Below are positions 36,401 to 48,700 of a stretch of DNA of 64,000 nt, piece after piece. The translations under genes and the position numbers were made by a program. Each line of letters opens with the position of its first letter. Position 1 is the first letter of the stretch. Source of the stretch: Anisodus tanguticus. Its lineage: Eukaryota > Streptophyta > Magnoliopsida > Solanales > Solanaceae. The notes beneath the pieces were generated by a model. It was given only the letters and a program-made list of their open reading frames with translations, did not search any database and had not been told where the DNA came from. The DNA is taken from NCBI GenBank assembly GCA_034509755.1, contig CM067546.1, positions 34,122,383 through 34,186,382 on the forward strand. The letters run 5' to 3'.

Positions 36401-38984
36401 AACAAACCAGCCCCAAAAACTTCACCTCCTTCCTCTGTCCCACCTCATCGGCGACGGCCGCCGTCAATTCACCTCCTCCGGCGAACATATCCCAAAAAGC
36501 CCCTCAATCCTTAAACCTAGTAACCTCTTCTTTCCATTTGTACAAGAATAAGGTATTCACATATAAAAAAGACAACTTTGAAATAACAGCTCAAGGAGGT
36601 ACTAGAAACCCACACAATATTCAGATATGGGTTTTCAATTTGGGTTGTATTAGGAAGATTCAAAGAGTTGGGTATTAGAAAATGCATTCAAAATCAATAC
36701 TTTTCAAGTTCATTAAACCAAATGTTAGCTAAGGTAAGTGTAATGGTTGTTTGTCTACCATGTTATCAATCTTTTCAGAATTTCTTAGATTTAAATATAA
36801 ATTGTTGAGTATTGGTTGAAACAGGCTTAAATAGAGCAGAATGAATTAAAAGGATTCATATAACCTGAGTCTAACTAGTTTAGGATTGAAATGTAGTAAG
36901 TTTTTTTTTTTAATTATAAATAATATTGATATGTGCCAATATTATCTCCATAGCTAGCTGCAGTTATGTGGATTATACTTTTGATTGCAAATGGTGTTTG
37001 TTTTCTTGCGTTCTATGATTCTAGGCTTGTAAAAGTGCCTTTTTTGCATGTTGTGTGGATTAGGCGCACTTAGGTTTGCACCTGCGCAAACAAAAGCATT
37101 GTATTTAAGTGGAGAAGAGTAGAGGGGCGGGCCATCATGTTTCGGATAGTGCACCCTTAGTCAAGATTTTTCGGTAATAGATAAAAACCTTGTTTTCGTT
37201 GCAGATTGCATTAGGAAAGCTGGGTATGTTGTTGTTGTTATTACCTTAGGGAAGCTGAATGCCGAAATAGTAGACTAATTTCATTAGATAAGAATGGTGA
37301 AAAAATGGAATAAGAATACTCCACTTTTTGCTGTCATTTTCATGTTGAGCACAACTGAACTTATATATCTTCTGGCTTAAACATAGGTTCACTCTTTCTG
37401 TGTTTATTGGTGTAAAATGAAATGCAACGACATATTAACTGCTATAATGTTCAAGGATTAGTTGCTTTATGTGCTCATGCATCAATCAAATATGGTTAAG
37501 TATGCTAATATGGCTTTAAAACTGTTCGATCAAATATGAAACAGAAATGTATGAAAACAAAAATTATTAGCTTGATAATTTGTGATACTTCTTGAAAGAT
37601 TTTCTCTTTCAATTTTTTCAAGATAGTTGAACTCATTAGGTTCTCTTCTTTCACTTGGGAAAAGGCAGGGGGAAGATATTATAATTTTGAAATGACAAGG
37701 CAGACACTTTCCTGAAATTGGTTATTAGTACAAAAAAAGGAAAGGAAGCATGTTAATGTAAAGGAAAAGGATGTGGTCAATCCTAGAATATTAGCTGAAC
37801 AACAATCATTATATCAGTGGCATAGGATAAGGATAGGGATTAAAGATAGCACCTTTAAATCATTCAAACATTGATCTAGTTATCAATCATGACAAGAAAC
37901 AACCGAAGTAACCATAATAAATGAAGCACAAAAGACTGCTAGAAGGATAGGAGATTTAGTAGAGAAAGGACCTAAAGGGGAGATCAAGATGTTGCTAAGA
38001 ATAAGAGATTTCTAGGGGAGACGAGAGCAGGATATAGTTGAGCAGTGATTATTGCAGTGTATGACAGGAAACAGAGTAGGACAATACTTTTCCTCTCTGT
38101 GATAGGAATGACATCGCTTATTAGCTAAATGGCAATTGGCACATACAATACGCCCAGTCGCTTCTCGTGGGTTTTCATAACCCTGCTGTGCAAAAGTGGG
38201 ATATGCACTTGCAATGGATGTCCGAGTGTTGATATATATCATGAGCGATACGGAAGAAGTGATGTAAATTAGTTTGGAAAATCCTCAATTTTTGCTTTTT
38301 TGTGCTGTGAAAGAAGAATGAATTTTGCTCGGTATTGAAACTTTCACTTTAGGAGACTATTTTTTTGCAGAAAAAAGAAACTCTAGGTGGGCAATGTGCT
38401 GTGGATCTGCCATCATCATGTTGATTTTTTTGGTTAAATCATCAAGTTTTTTGTTTCTTAGAAAATCGATTTTTTGGACAATTGTGATTGAACTTGAGTT
38501 GAATTGGATTGGTAAACTGAGTTGGATTAAGATTTCATATTGAATTGTGATTTGTGAATTGAATTGAGTTGAATTTTACTAGAGATTGATGCTATCATTG
38601 ATGGTGTTCACTATACAAAAACTCACCGGAACGATTGTGAAGTAAATTATGTTCGTAATGATAGTTTGATACTATGTTGTTTGGTTTTAAGTCGTTATGA
38701 CTGGCAAGTGTTGTGGGACAATGGGACCTTAATTCCTATCTCTGCTACTTCTATTAAATGTATTTGCAATTTTGTAGTTGCACATTATCAATCTGAAGAT
38801 GGTGGTTTATCTTAATCTTGAATATTTCAGGAAAAGCAATGTCTTTGCTTACAATGACGAAACTTAAATGTGGTGATTGATAATCCAAATTGGAGAAGCT
38901 ATCATGGCAGTTCTTGTAGAAGTATTTGAATCACATGTAATGGCTAGTTTCTGAAATTTCTGGACTGTCATTCCATTTGAAGGT
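36400..38984 (+). other. Probable 5' leader and leader intron of the PPR gene
   Basis: A C/T-rich segment at 36410-36540 resembles a plant 5' leader. GCTAAG|GTAAGTG near 36733 is a strong donor and TTGAATATTTCAG near 38831 a good acceptor, with the PPR start codon about 150 bases beyond. The inferred 2.1-kb intron contains a SINE-tail-like GGGTATGTTGTTGTTGTT (37223) and the petA insertion. This structure is inferred from splice-site sequences only. Confidence 0.35.
38117..38262 (-). pseudogene. petA: Plastid petA (cytochrome f) fragment in the nucleus
   Basis: The minus strand encodes part of the cytochrome f precursor: the end of the transit/signal region (MIYINTRTSIASAYP), the mature start (AYPTFAQQGYENP) and the haem c site CANCH in RIVCANCHLANK. 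Identity stops right after that Lys (38117), with unrelated sequence beyond. The match is far stronger than for any nuclear c-type cytochrome, so this is a short nuclear plastid insertion. The usual FAQQG context is kept; Ile to Thr in YPTF is one change from the common YPIF. It cannot make a functional protein. Confidence 0.9.
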
Positions 38985-41145
38985 ATGCTAAAAAGGTCAA
39001 AACTTTTGATTCACATACGTGAAGAGCTAGGATCTCGGTATAAAAACCCTACTTTTACATTTTGTACTCGTGTGACTGATGACAGGTGTGGTAATACTAA
39101 AGCCAGGGGCAATGGGTTGGAGTCTGGGAATGAATGGGAAAGATTGCTTCAGCCTTTTGACTTCAAACAACTCCAAAGATCACTTAATAAAATTACCCCG
39201 TATCAGCTCAATAAATTATTGGCACTCCCTTTGGATGTACCAACATCGATGGTGCTATTCCAGTGGGCCAGTAGCCAGACAAGCTATTGCCACTCATTTG
39301 ATGTCTACTATACTTTGATTGACAAACTTGAGGCTGCTAAGGAATTTAAGATTATAGATCAATTATTATTATAGATGAAAGACGAAGGGGTAGTTTTCAA
39401 AGAGCCTCTTTATTTTGATAATGAGGCATTACGGAAGAGCTGGTTTACCAGGGCAAGCAACTAGGTTACTATTGGATATGTGGAATGCTTTCTCTTGTGA
39501 ACCCACATTTAAGTCATACAATCAAGCGTTGGATATTCTGTTGGCTGGAAATTGTCCAAAAGTTGCTCCAAATGTATTTTATGAAATGTTGGGGAAAGGT
39601 ATTTCTCCTTCTGTATTCACTTTTGCTCGAGTAATACAAGAATTATGTATAGTCAATGAGGTAGACTCCGCTTGTTCACTTCTTAGAGACATGACAAAAC
39701 ATGAGTGTATACCAAATTCAGTGATTTACCAAATTCTTATTCATGCACTTTCAAAGTCTAATCGGGTAAATGATGCGTTAAAACTTTTGGAGGAGGTGTT
39801 TCTTATGGGTTGCAGACCCGACGTCAATACTTTCAATGACATTATCCATGGGCTTTGTCGAGCTGATAGGGTTCATGAGGCTGCAAAACTGGTTGATCGG
39901 ATGCTTCTTCGAGATTTCACCCCCGATGCTATAACTTATGGTTTTCTGATGCATGCGTTATGTCGAACAGGAATAGTTGATGAAGCAAAGGTTCTTCTCA
40001 ATAAAGCACCTGAACAGAATAATGTCCTCTTTAATACGTTGATCAATGGCTATGTGACTAATGGATGGTTTGATGAAGCAAAATCCATTCTGAATGAGAA
40101 CATGTTGATTAAAGGTTATCAACCAGATGTTTATACATACAACATTTTGATTCGAGGTCTTTGCAAGAAGGGAATTTTGTCTTCAGCTCATGAAGTTGTT
40201 AACAAAATGTCATCCAAAGGTTGCAAGCCAAATGCCATTACGTACACAACCTTGATTGATGGCTTCTCCAAGGCTGACCGTCTACAGGAAGCTTATGACC
40301 TTGTTACTGAGATGTCAACTAAAAGTCTCAGCCTAAATATAGTGGGTTATAACTCTCTTATATCAGCTTTGAGTAAACAAGGAATGATCCAACAGGCGTT
40401 AGAAATTTTTGGCGATATGTCTAGTAACGGATGTAAACCAGATATTTTTACATTCAATGATTTGATTTTGGGCTTTTGCAAGGTCGACAAGATGGATGAA
40501 GCGTTGGGGACGTACCGAGATATGTTCCTGGAAGGAGTTATTGCCAATACAGTTACATACAACACGTTGATTCATGTTTTCTTGAGGAAAGGTAAAACCC
40601 AAGAGGCGCTTAAGCTTGTAAATGATATGTTATTCAGAGGATGTCTCCTTGATGAAATCACATACAATGGCCTTGTAAAAGCACTTTGCAACGATGGAGC
40701 GGTTGAGAGAGCATTAGGACTTTTTGAAGAAATGATGAGGAAGGGAACAAAACCTAATCATGTAACATGCAACATCTTGATCAACGGCTTTTGTAGAATA
40801 GGTAAGGTTCAAAATGACCTTGAGTTTCTGAGAGATCTGGTACATCGTGGGTTAACACCTGATATAGTCACATACAACAATCTAATAAATGGCCTTTGTA
40901 ACACTGGTCGAATTCGAGAAGCTCAGAACCTCTTTGAAAAATTAGAATTTGAAGGAGTTTGTCCTGATACTATCACTTATAACACCTTGATTTCTTCCTA
41001 TTGTAAAATGTGCATGCTTGATGATGCTTATACCCTGTTTACAAGAGGCATAATTGTTGGTTTCATTCCCAATAATGTCACATGATACATACTAGTCAGA
41101 AATTTTGTTCGAAAGAGTTATGTTTCAGTAACTACTTTGACTTAA
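38985..41145 (+). pseudogene. P-class pentatricopeptide repeat protein gene with three lesions
   Basis: PPR proteins bind organellar RNA one base per repeat. The N-terminal frame (38985-39374) reads MLKRSKLL..., WERLLQPFDFKQLQRSLNKI and LNKLLALPLDVPTSM, like At5g64320-type mitochondrial proteins. The frame 39415-41085 contains about 15 consecutive 35-residue PPR motifs, for example DVNTFNDIIHGLCRADRVHE and DIVTYNNLINGLCNTGRIRE. Lesions: TAG at 39372-39374 before MKDEG where relatives have Gln; a frame change between 39395 and 39415 in the E-S-L-F-I-L-I-M region, best explained by loss of two T in a T run; and TGA for the Trp codon at 41083-41085, after which the frame continues YILVRNFVRKS to a TAA at 41143-41145. 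No E or DYW domain is present. The long open repeat region suggests recent loss of function, unless editing, splicing or re-initiation rescues it. Confidence 0.85.
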
Positions 41146-42118
41146 ATTAGTCAATATGAGCAAGAATCCACACTTGTCTTGGCACACTTGCTGGAGCCTC
41201 TTTTGTGTATGATTATATGTGTTTTTTTTTCTTTTTAGTGTTCTTTTGTTGTCCGTTGGAAAGAACAGACAACATATTTCAGAAATTGTCTTCTGATCAA
41301 GCGTCTTTATGATATCAAATAGACGACCATGACATTTTACGTTATATGTTTGCCTCTTCTTTTCTCTTTCTTATTCTTTGTGGGCAGGGGAAGGGGTTGT
41401 TTTTCATGGTTCAGCAAATAAATGATGCTTGTGATTCGTATCTTTGAGGCCCGGTAATAGAATAATTCATTGTGATTTTGTTATCGCTAACATTGTCTAG
41501 CTGATATGAAGCATGCCAAGGATAACCATTGGAGTAAACTAGAGCAATTATTTCTGCCTTGATTATTGGCTGTTACTAAATAATGCAGAACTTGTACTGG
41601 TGCTGAAATAAAGTCACCAGAATATCCTAGTCTGTGCACTTCTATGGTACTATTTATGCACAAACTTTGGCTTCTATACTATATTATTTTTGTTGTGTTG
41701 TGCACTGCCAAATATGGGAAGTTCACCACACATTACATGAGCTCCGAATGTATCTCTTAAATAAATTTGTGTAGATGTTAGATGTATTATCTTTTAGCTT
41801 ATACTTCGCTTCACAAGTACTTAATGATGTAGTTTCTTTTTCTCTGCAACTGTAGAATTTGATTCTTTCTTTTTTCTTGTGAGCTTTATTTTGGATCTTG
41901 TAAAGTCATCTCCAGGCAAATGGATGAAAAAGAGATTCTCCTTTGTTCCTCTCTCTTTCTGGTCCTGCAATGTTGCAGACTTGCCGTTGTTGGTACAAGC
42001 ATTGACATGAACTTGAAACAGGCTTGTAATTTATCCACATTTTCAGTTACCAATTCATACTTACTATTGTGAATCATATGTGATGGTTGAGTGTCTAGGC
42101 TTGGATGCTAACAATTGA
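41146..42118. other. 3' flank of the PPR locus, no feature
   Basis: Probable 3' untranslated and intergenic DNA, T-rich. No transposon terminus or gene recognised. Confidence 0.45.
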
Positions 42119-42179
42119 TTTTTATTTTTTTTGATATCCTGCTTCTTGACTTATGCCAGACTATTCATGGAGATAGTAG

Positions 42180-42340
42180 TCCCGGTCCCTCAACACTACT
42201 GCCAGTAAATCGCGGGATGTGCCTGAATGACCAGGGTTTGAGAACAGAGCAAATTGCTCTCACTAGGGTTTGAACCCACACTGCAAGCCTCCATCTGGAT
42301 TTTAAGTTCCCCTCCTTTGCTATCCAGCTATGTCCGGGGA
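42180..42340 (-). mobile_element. tRNA-derived SINE, same family as 12139
   Basis: The minus strand begins TCCCCGGACATAGCTGGATA at 42340, with a B-box-like GGGTTCAAACCC and the shared AGAGCAATTTGCTCT-type segment, all aligning with the SINE at 12139-12297. A T-rich run at 42119-42131 could be its A-tail, though intervening sequence makes this uncertain. No target duplication seen. Confidence 0.75.
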
Positions 42341-42939
42341 CACTGATATTTCTTTTCTCCTTTGGTTCAAACTGTTAACCGACAACTTGACGAGTAAACT
42401 GTAGAGTTACATACTGCAACCCTGCTTAAACCAATAGATCTTTTTGGTCACATTTTGACTACTTCCTAAATTTATCACACGCGAAAGATGTTAAACATGG
42501 GATGTTTTCACAAACACATGGGTGTTACTACCAATAAATGTAGCTTTAGTTGGGATGTATAAGATCGTGCAATAAGAAAAGTATAGAGACACTTGGTCTA
42601 CCTCTGCATGCATGCCTTCATTTTCATCCAAAATTTTGACCTTGTTGTAGTGGCGGAGTCAATTTTTTTTTTGAGAGGAATATATATATATATATATATT
42701 TCAAGGAGTTTGAACATATTATATGTACACATAAGAAAATTTTAACCTATTTATAGAATGTAATTTTCTGATGAAGGGGTTATGGACAATAAGTTCCTTC
42801 TTTCAATAGGTGTCCTGGGAGGGTTCCACATTGTTTTAATTTGTTCCAATTCTTTCTTTTGCACCTCTTGCGACAAAACATGAAGTTGTGCATACGGGCA
42901 ATCAAAAAGCTGTAATCTAAGAGAAAAAAAAGTGAAAAT
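42340..42939. other. Intergenic with hAT-like MITE fragment
   Basis: GTAGTGGCGGAGTCAA at about 42647 resembles the left end of the MITE family seen at 43433. ACCTATTTATAGAATGTAATTT at 42747-42770 matches its interior. The right end is missing. The piece includes an (AT)n run at 42683-42699. Confidence 0.5.
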
Positions 42940-43013
42940 GCTTTCATTGAGAGTTGTACTCTAAGACATGCTGCTTACTAAACGGGTGCTCTAACCAACT
43001 GAGCTATGAAAGC
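42940..43013 (-). pseudogene. tRNA-Thr (AGT) gene, decayed
   Basis: The minus strand reads as a 74-nt tRNA. The acceptor arms GCTTTCA/TGAAAGC pair perfectly, the D arm GCTCAGTTGGTTAGAGC is intact, and the anticodon loop TTTAGTA gives AGT. The anticodon stem no longer pairs fully (CCCGT against GCAGC). The T-loop, normally TTCGAxT, reads TACAACT, which damages the B box needed by TFIIIC. Probably not transcribed or not functional. Confidence 0.75.
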
Positions 43014-43424
43014 TGCTTGGCACAATATTGAAATGTCACGTATATACCCGCAAAAAACTCAAAAAATGATGTCAAATTTTCTCAGCCCTATATATGATAG
43101 GGAACATGAAAATATCAATATTCTCATTTAATTCGTCATACTGTTTCCACCATATGAGAGATGAAATAATGTGAGGACCACACAAGAACCCTTAGTGTAG
43201 TCAAATGAATATAATCACGAGATTATGATACAACCTATGCGTCTATACATGGAGTATTTATTACATGTAAATAGGTGAATACAAGACACAAGTAAGTTTG
43301 AATTTTAACTTCTATTATCACAATTATTTTTGGGAGTTCAAGAATTAATAGATAAACCCAGTTTACCAAGTAGAAGGTCCTTTTTTTCTCCAGTAAGGGC
43401 TGGTTTAAGTTCTTTTTGCCTGAC

Positions 43425-43690
43425 GTAGTTATCAGTAGCGAAACCAGAATTTTCATTAAGGAATGTCAAAAAATAATTATTATGTTGCTAGCTAGGATCA
43501 AATCGCGACCTTAGGGAAGTTTTGCAAAACCTTAACGAATACATCAAATCTTCAATTTGTTTTAAGAGGTCTCAGTACTTAATATATACCTATAAAATAT
43601 TAAAAATTTAACCTATTTATACAATATAATTTTCTGACAAAGAAGTGTAGAGACCCCTTGGGCAAGGATAGCTCCGCCCCTGGTAGTTAT
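43425..43690. mobile_element. hAT-type MITE with perfect 8-bp target duplication
   Basis: GTAGTTAT at 43425-43432 and 43683-43690 flank a 250-bp non-coding element. Its ends are CAGTAGCGAAACCAG and, reverse-complemented, CAGGGGCGGAGCTATC. The 8-bp duplication and CAG-GGCG ends fit hAT. Confidence 0.85.
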
Positions 43691-45060
43691 AGTGCCATAA
43701 CATCCTTGGATACATATATACCCTATCTATTTGACTAAATTGGATAGATAAAAAACAAAAAAGCGTTGCTTTGTGTGCTAACTTATCGTTTGTAACCTTT
43801 GGGTTAATATACAAAAGTTTCACAGAAAGGAATAAAGGAATAAAAACTGAAAAGAACATGTGAACATCGCTAGTTTGTTAGTGGATTTATCCATGATTTT
43901 GATGACGTAATTGTCTTATGCTTTGTCATTATATTGCTTTAGTACGCGTGCCATCTTAACACCACCAACAACATCACTATATATAGTGACAAAATCTCTT
44001 AAACCCATTAGAAAATGTGAGAGTTGCAGTGTGAAAATGACTTATCAATATTAAAGAGAAATATGGAAGAGCTAATTAATGATGACAACACTGAAATTTA
44101 TAACAGTAGCTCGATTATTAAAAAATTATTTATGACAGTAATGTTGTCCACTTTTTAAGTAATTTTTTTGTTTATAACTATTAACTAGTATAGTATGCGC
44201 GGAAAGTTTTCCTGATCATATTAAATTTTTATTATATTATAAATTGTGAAATGTAAACACTTGATCCACTACCATTGATTAGAAGCCCAGCAGGGAAGGA
44301 AAATAATTTCCTCCTTTTAAATTGATCGTACGGTCCTATGTTATGTTCAATTAAGATTCAGAGTATGTTGATAAATCTATAAAATTAAGTAAAAGTTCAT
44401 CTAGATTATTGAATAAAAAGATATGAGTACTTCTCTTGATATTAAGCTCTTTCCACTATCACTTTTATATCTCTTGTGAATGATATTAGCCATTTATTTA
44501 GATCCGGCAAGGATAGAACAATTGTTCTTAGGAATAGGTAGACTTATAGTTTAACTTCAAAAATGGAAACCTTTTAATTTTAAACCTTAATCAAAGAGGA
44601 TAAAAAATTTATTTCATGAAAAATGATCTTTACTCGTACAAAATAATACATTATATAACTTCAATGTCACTGCTTATCCACATTTTCATTTCGTGGCAAA
44701 TGTAAGATCTAAAACAATGGCTAATAACTTAAAATAACGTTGAACTTAAGCACATAAGATGCATCCTCATATCATCTTTACTAAAGTAGTAAGCACTTAA
44801 ATTCGGCAAAAAACAATCAATCAATTAATTATGACTAAATCTCAAACTAATGAAGATCAACAATTTCTTTTCTATATATTAATGTTGTATGAGTGGCATA
44901 GTAATTTAAATATTTTCCTATATATTGTTAACCTACCATGATTCCTTTACTCAAATCTGAAATTTGTTAAGAAACTCACATAGATTAATTTACATATGTG
45001 TCAAAAGCAAAAAGGATAAACACGTAATCCAAAATAAAGCAATCAATTTAAACTTTATCA
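43691..45060. other. Intergenic, no feature recognised
   Basis: AT-rich sequence with only short, unconvincing open frames. Confidence 0.5.
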
Positions 45061-45381
45061 AGAGAACTTCTTCCTAGCCTTTAGCTTCTTCCCAGTCGGA
45101 GTTTTCTTCTTCTTTGCTAAGTATCGGAGGCATCCTAAAGTCATTCTCCTTCCTTAGCTTCTGCAATATTAATTTTGTTGAGTCTGAAAATAAAGGATAT
45201 ATTGGAGATGGAACGAAGAGAAACAATATGGTTGTCTCAATTTATAATTTAGTGTCTAAGATCATTAAATCAGAAAGCAACATTTATGTGATAAGGACAG
45301 ATATAACATTATAAGTACTAACCGCAAAAACAAAAAAACAGGATCATGAGAATAAGAGGAAATCATACATTAAGTAAGCAA

Positions 45382-45705
45382 TTTTTTTTGGTAATAAAGA
45401 TTTTATTAACCAAAAGTAAAGGATAGAATCCAGATTACTCAGTCTTCCTGCAAGTTTTGGCTCATTACACCCCCCCACCCCTCACCAAACATTTCGAATG
45501 ATCAGCCTTATTAGAACCTCAGGAGACCTTTGCTTGCCTTGGAACACCCTACTGTATTGCTCTTTCCAGATGAAATACATACTGCGTGCCACCACGATTC
45601 TAAATACCTGAGATTGTGCAGTCATCCATGCAACCTCACTTGCCCAATCCATTGCATTTCTGTGACAGCCTTGCCAAAATAATAGCTTCTCCCAGACTGC
45701 AGTTG
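45382..45705 (-). mobile_element. 3' end of a non-LTR (LINE) retrotransposon
   Basis: On the minus strand the fragment encodes the end of a LINE polyprotein: LLFWQGCHRNAMDWASEVAW and FRIVVARSMYFIWKEQYSRV, ending RSPEVLIRLIIRNVW and a stop at 45482. This resembles the zf-RVT C-terminal region (YxIWxERNxRxFQ). The 3' untranslated part ends TTATTACCAAAAAAAA (plus strand 45382-45395), a LINE-like A-tail. The 5' side is cut at about 45705, where copia C gag sequence begins. Confidence 0.75.
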
Positions 45706-48700
45706 AAAACGTGCAGCAGCAGTTGTCCAGCGACGGAGGTCGTGGCGGTAGAGGTCGCAACAACAAAGGCAAGGGCCGCGGCAAGGGCCAACGCAACCAG
45801 TGGGCTGGACAGCAGCCAGGCCCAACTCCAGCAGTTTTCCAGTGGGCTGGACAGCAGCCAGCGTGGCCCAACCAGCAGAACTGGGCCTCGCCTGCAAGCC
45901 CATACCCGACTGCAGGGGCCCAGTTCCAGCAGCCTTGGTCGACTGGCCTCTTGGGCCCTGCCCCAGCCACCAGGCCCACCAGCAGCAGCAGCAGGCCCAC
46001 CTGGTTGCAGTCCAGCAGCAGCAGCAACTGCAGCAGCAGCAGCAGCAGCAGCCCAGCAGCAGCAGCAGCCCAGCAGCCTGGCCCCGACTGATTTGGGCCA
46101 GGCCTACACCACCGTGAACCTTCAACAGCCCGACGACAATTGGTACATGGACACCGGAGCCACATCTCACCTCACCCGGTCGTCAGGTAACCTATCTCAA
46201 CTACGTCGGTTAAAGTGTTCTCAATTTATTACTGTCGGCAATGGTCATCGCATTCCAATTGAAGGTTATGGTAACACACACACCAAACATCCACACTCGC
46301 CTTTCTCCCTAAACCACGTCCTATACACACCTAACATCATTAAAAACTTAATCTCTGTTAGAAAATTCACTCGCAATAATTACGTATCTGTCGAATTTGA
46401 CCCTTTTGGTTTTTACGTGAAGGAACTCAATACGGGGAAAATTCTTACACGCCGCAATAGTGTGGGAGATCTCTACCCATTCACTCAATCTTCCATTTGT
46501 CGACCGCAAGCACCTCTATCCCTTGTGGCGATCTCTCCCTCAACTTGGCACAACAGACTCGGACACCCGGAGACCCGTTTTTACTTTTCTTAGGACTTCT
46601 AAGCGTATTCAATGTAATAATGGAAAATTGTCCAACATTGTTTTTCTTGTCCACTAGGCAAACATACTCGTCTTCCATTTATGTCATCAAAAAAGTGTTA
46701 CTTTTTCTCCCTTTGATGTTCGTTCATGCCGATTTGTGGACATCTCCGATTGTTAGCTCTTTGGGTCATAAATTCTATCTAGTATTCTTGGATGATTTTT
46801 CACATTTTGTCTGGATTTATCCACTGAAATTCAAATCTGAAGTTTTCACAAAATTCCTTGAGTTTCAAAAATTCATTAAAACACAATTTGAAAAATTTAT
46901 CAAATCATTCAAATGTGATAATGGATGTGAATTTAATAACTCGGCATTTCACAATTTCTGTTCTAAACAAGGCATGGTTTTCCGTTTTTCTTTTCCCTAT
47001 ACTTCTTCCCAAAATGGAAAGGCTGAAAGAATTATACGTACTATCAATAACATGGTTCGCACACTTCTGTTTCATGCCTGCCTACCACCGCCTTTTTGGG
47101 TCTATCTTTGTCAAAATGGTAGAATCCCTTCTTAATATTTTACCAACTAGCACACTCCAAAACAAGACCCCTACCGAAATCTTATACCGCAAGCTACCAT
47201 CCTATGATCACCTACGTATTTTTGGATGCTTATGCTACCCCAACATAGCCTCCACTGCACCTCACAAACTTGCCCCTCGCACTCTACCATGTGTCTTCCT
47301 TGGTCTATCTCCTAATCATCGGGACTACTTGTGCTATGACATTGCTACTCGCAAAATCATCGTCTCCCGTCACGTCACCTTTGATGAGACAACCTTTCCT
47401 TTTTCAAATCTCCAAAAATTTCAGACCACTGATTATATCTTTCTCGATGAACCAAGTCTGTCTCCGGTCATCCAACATCTATACCAACAGCAACCCACTG
47501 TTCCGATAGTCTCACCATTGTCCGGCACCACCCCAACAGCTCCCTGCTCACCCCTACCGCCCCCAGTCGAGTCTCCTGCACCACCAAGAACACTGCGCCC
47601 ATCATCCAAAGCAAACAGTCCCGCATAGATTCATAGTTTTCCGGTTCAAAGAACGGTCCCGTAACCGGTAGATATGCACCCTCCCAGTTCCGACCTCCCA
47701 CTGCTGCCATCTCACCGAATCTCACTCGTGCACAACACGGGATCTTCAAACCCAAGGTTCACTTCAATCTCTCCATACAAACCTTATCACCCATTCCAAA
47801 GAATCCAAAACTAGCTAAACTGGACCCTAATTGGAATGCGGCCATGTGCGAGGAGTTTAACGCTTTAACCAAGCAGAACACTTGGGATTTGGTACCTAGA
47901 CCAGCTGGTGTGAATGTTATCCGGTGTATGTGGTTATTTCGTTACAAGTTCAGAGACAGTAGTGACTTAGAGAGGTATAAGGCAAGACTTGTTGCAAATG
48001 ACACTAATCAGCAGGAGGGTATTGATTGTGGTGAGACATTTAGTCTGGTTGTTAAACCGGCCACTATTCGGACAATTCTTAGTATTGCTATGGGCATGCA
48101 TTGGCCGATTCATCAGCTAGATGTCAAGAATGCATTTCTTCATGGGGATTTGAAAGAAACTGTGTACATGCATCAGCCCCCTGGTTTTGTTCATCCGGCA
48201 GTTCCACAGTTTGTATGTCGTCTCAGGAAATCATTGTATGGATTGAAACAGGCACCCCGCGCTTGGTATGATCGTTTTGCCAAGTATCTTCTGGAGATTG
48301 GTTTTCTATGTAGCAGGTGTGATAACTCTCTCTTCACTTTTCACCGAGGTAGCAGCACTGCATATTTGCTACTATATGTCGATGACATCGTTCTTACTGC
48401 ATCGTCTGATGGTTTGAAGAATGAAATCATTGCTCTACTCAAAACTGAATTTGCTATGACTGACTTGGGCAAGCTGAGTTACTTTTTGGGTATATCAGTG
48501 ACCAAATCTGCAACCACCATGTTCCTGTGTCAGCGTAAGTATGCAGAAGAGATAGTGTACAGGGCCAAGATGACAAATTGTAAAATTATGCCAACTCCGG
48601 TGGACTCAAAATCCAAGCTTAGTGCCACTGACGGTGCGCCAGTTTCTGATCCCACTCTATATCAGAGTCTTGCAGGTGCTCTTTAGTATCTTACATTCAC

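Noticed and set aside
36954..37154. 66-codon minus-strand frame near the PPR leader
   Set aside because: No similarity recognised. It lies in the inferred leader intron and looks like chance.
45482..46170. Long minus-strand frames rich in Leu, Cys or Trp (227 and 182 codons)
   Set aside because: They are the reverse of the CAG/GGC-rich gag tract of element C. Only the first part of the 227-codon frame, about 45482-45700, is real LINE coding sequence.
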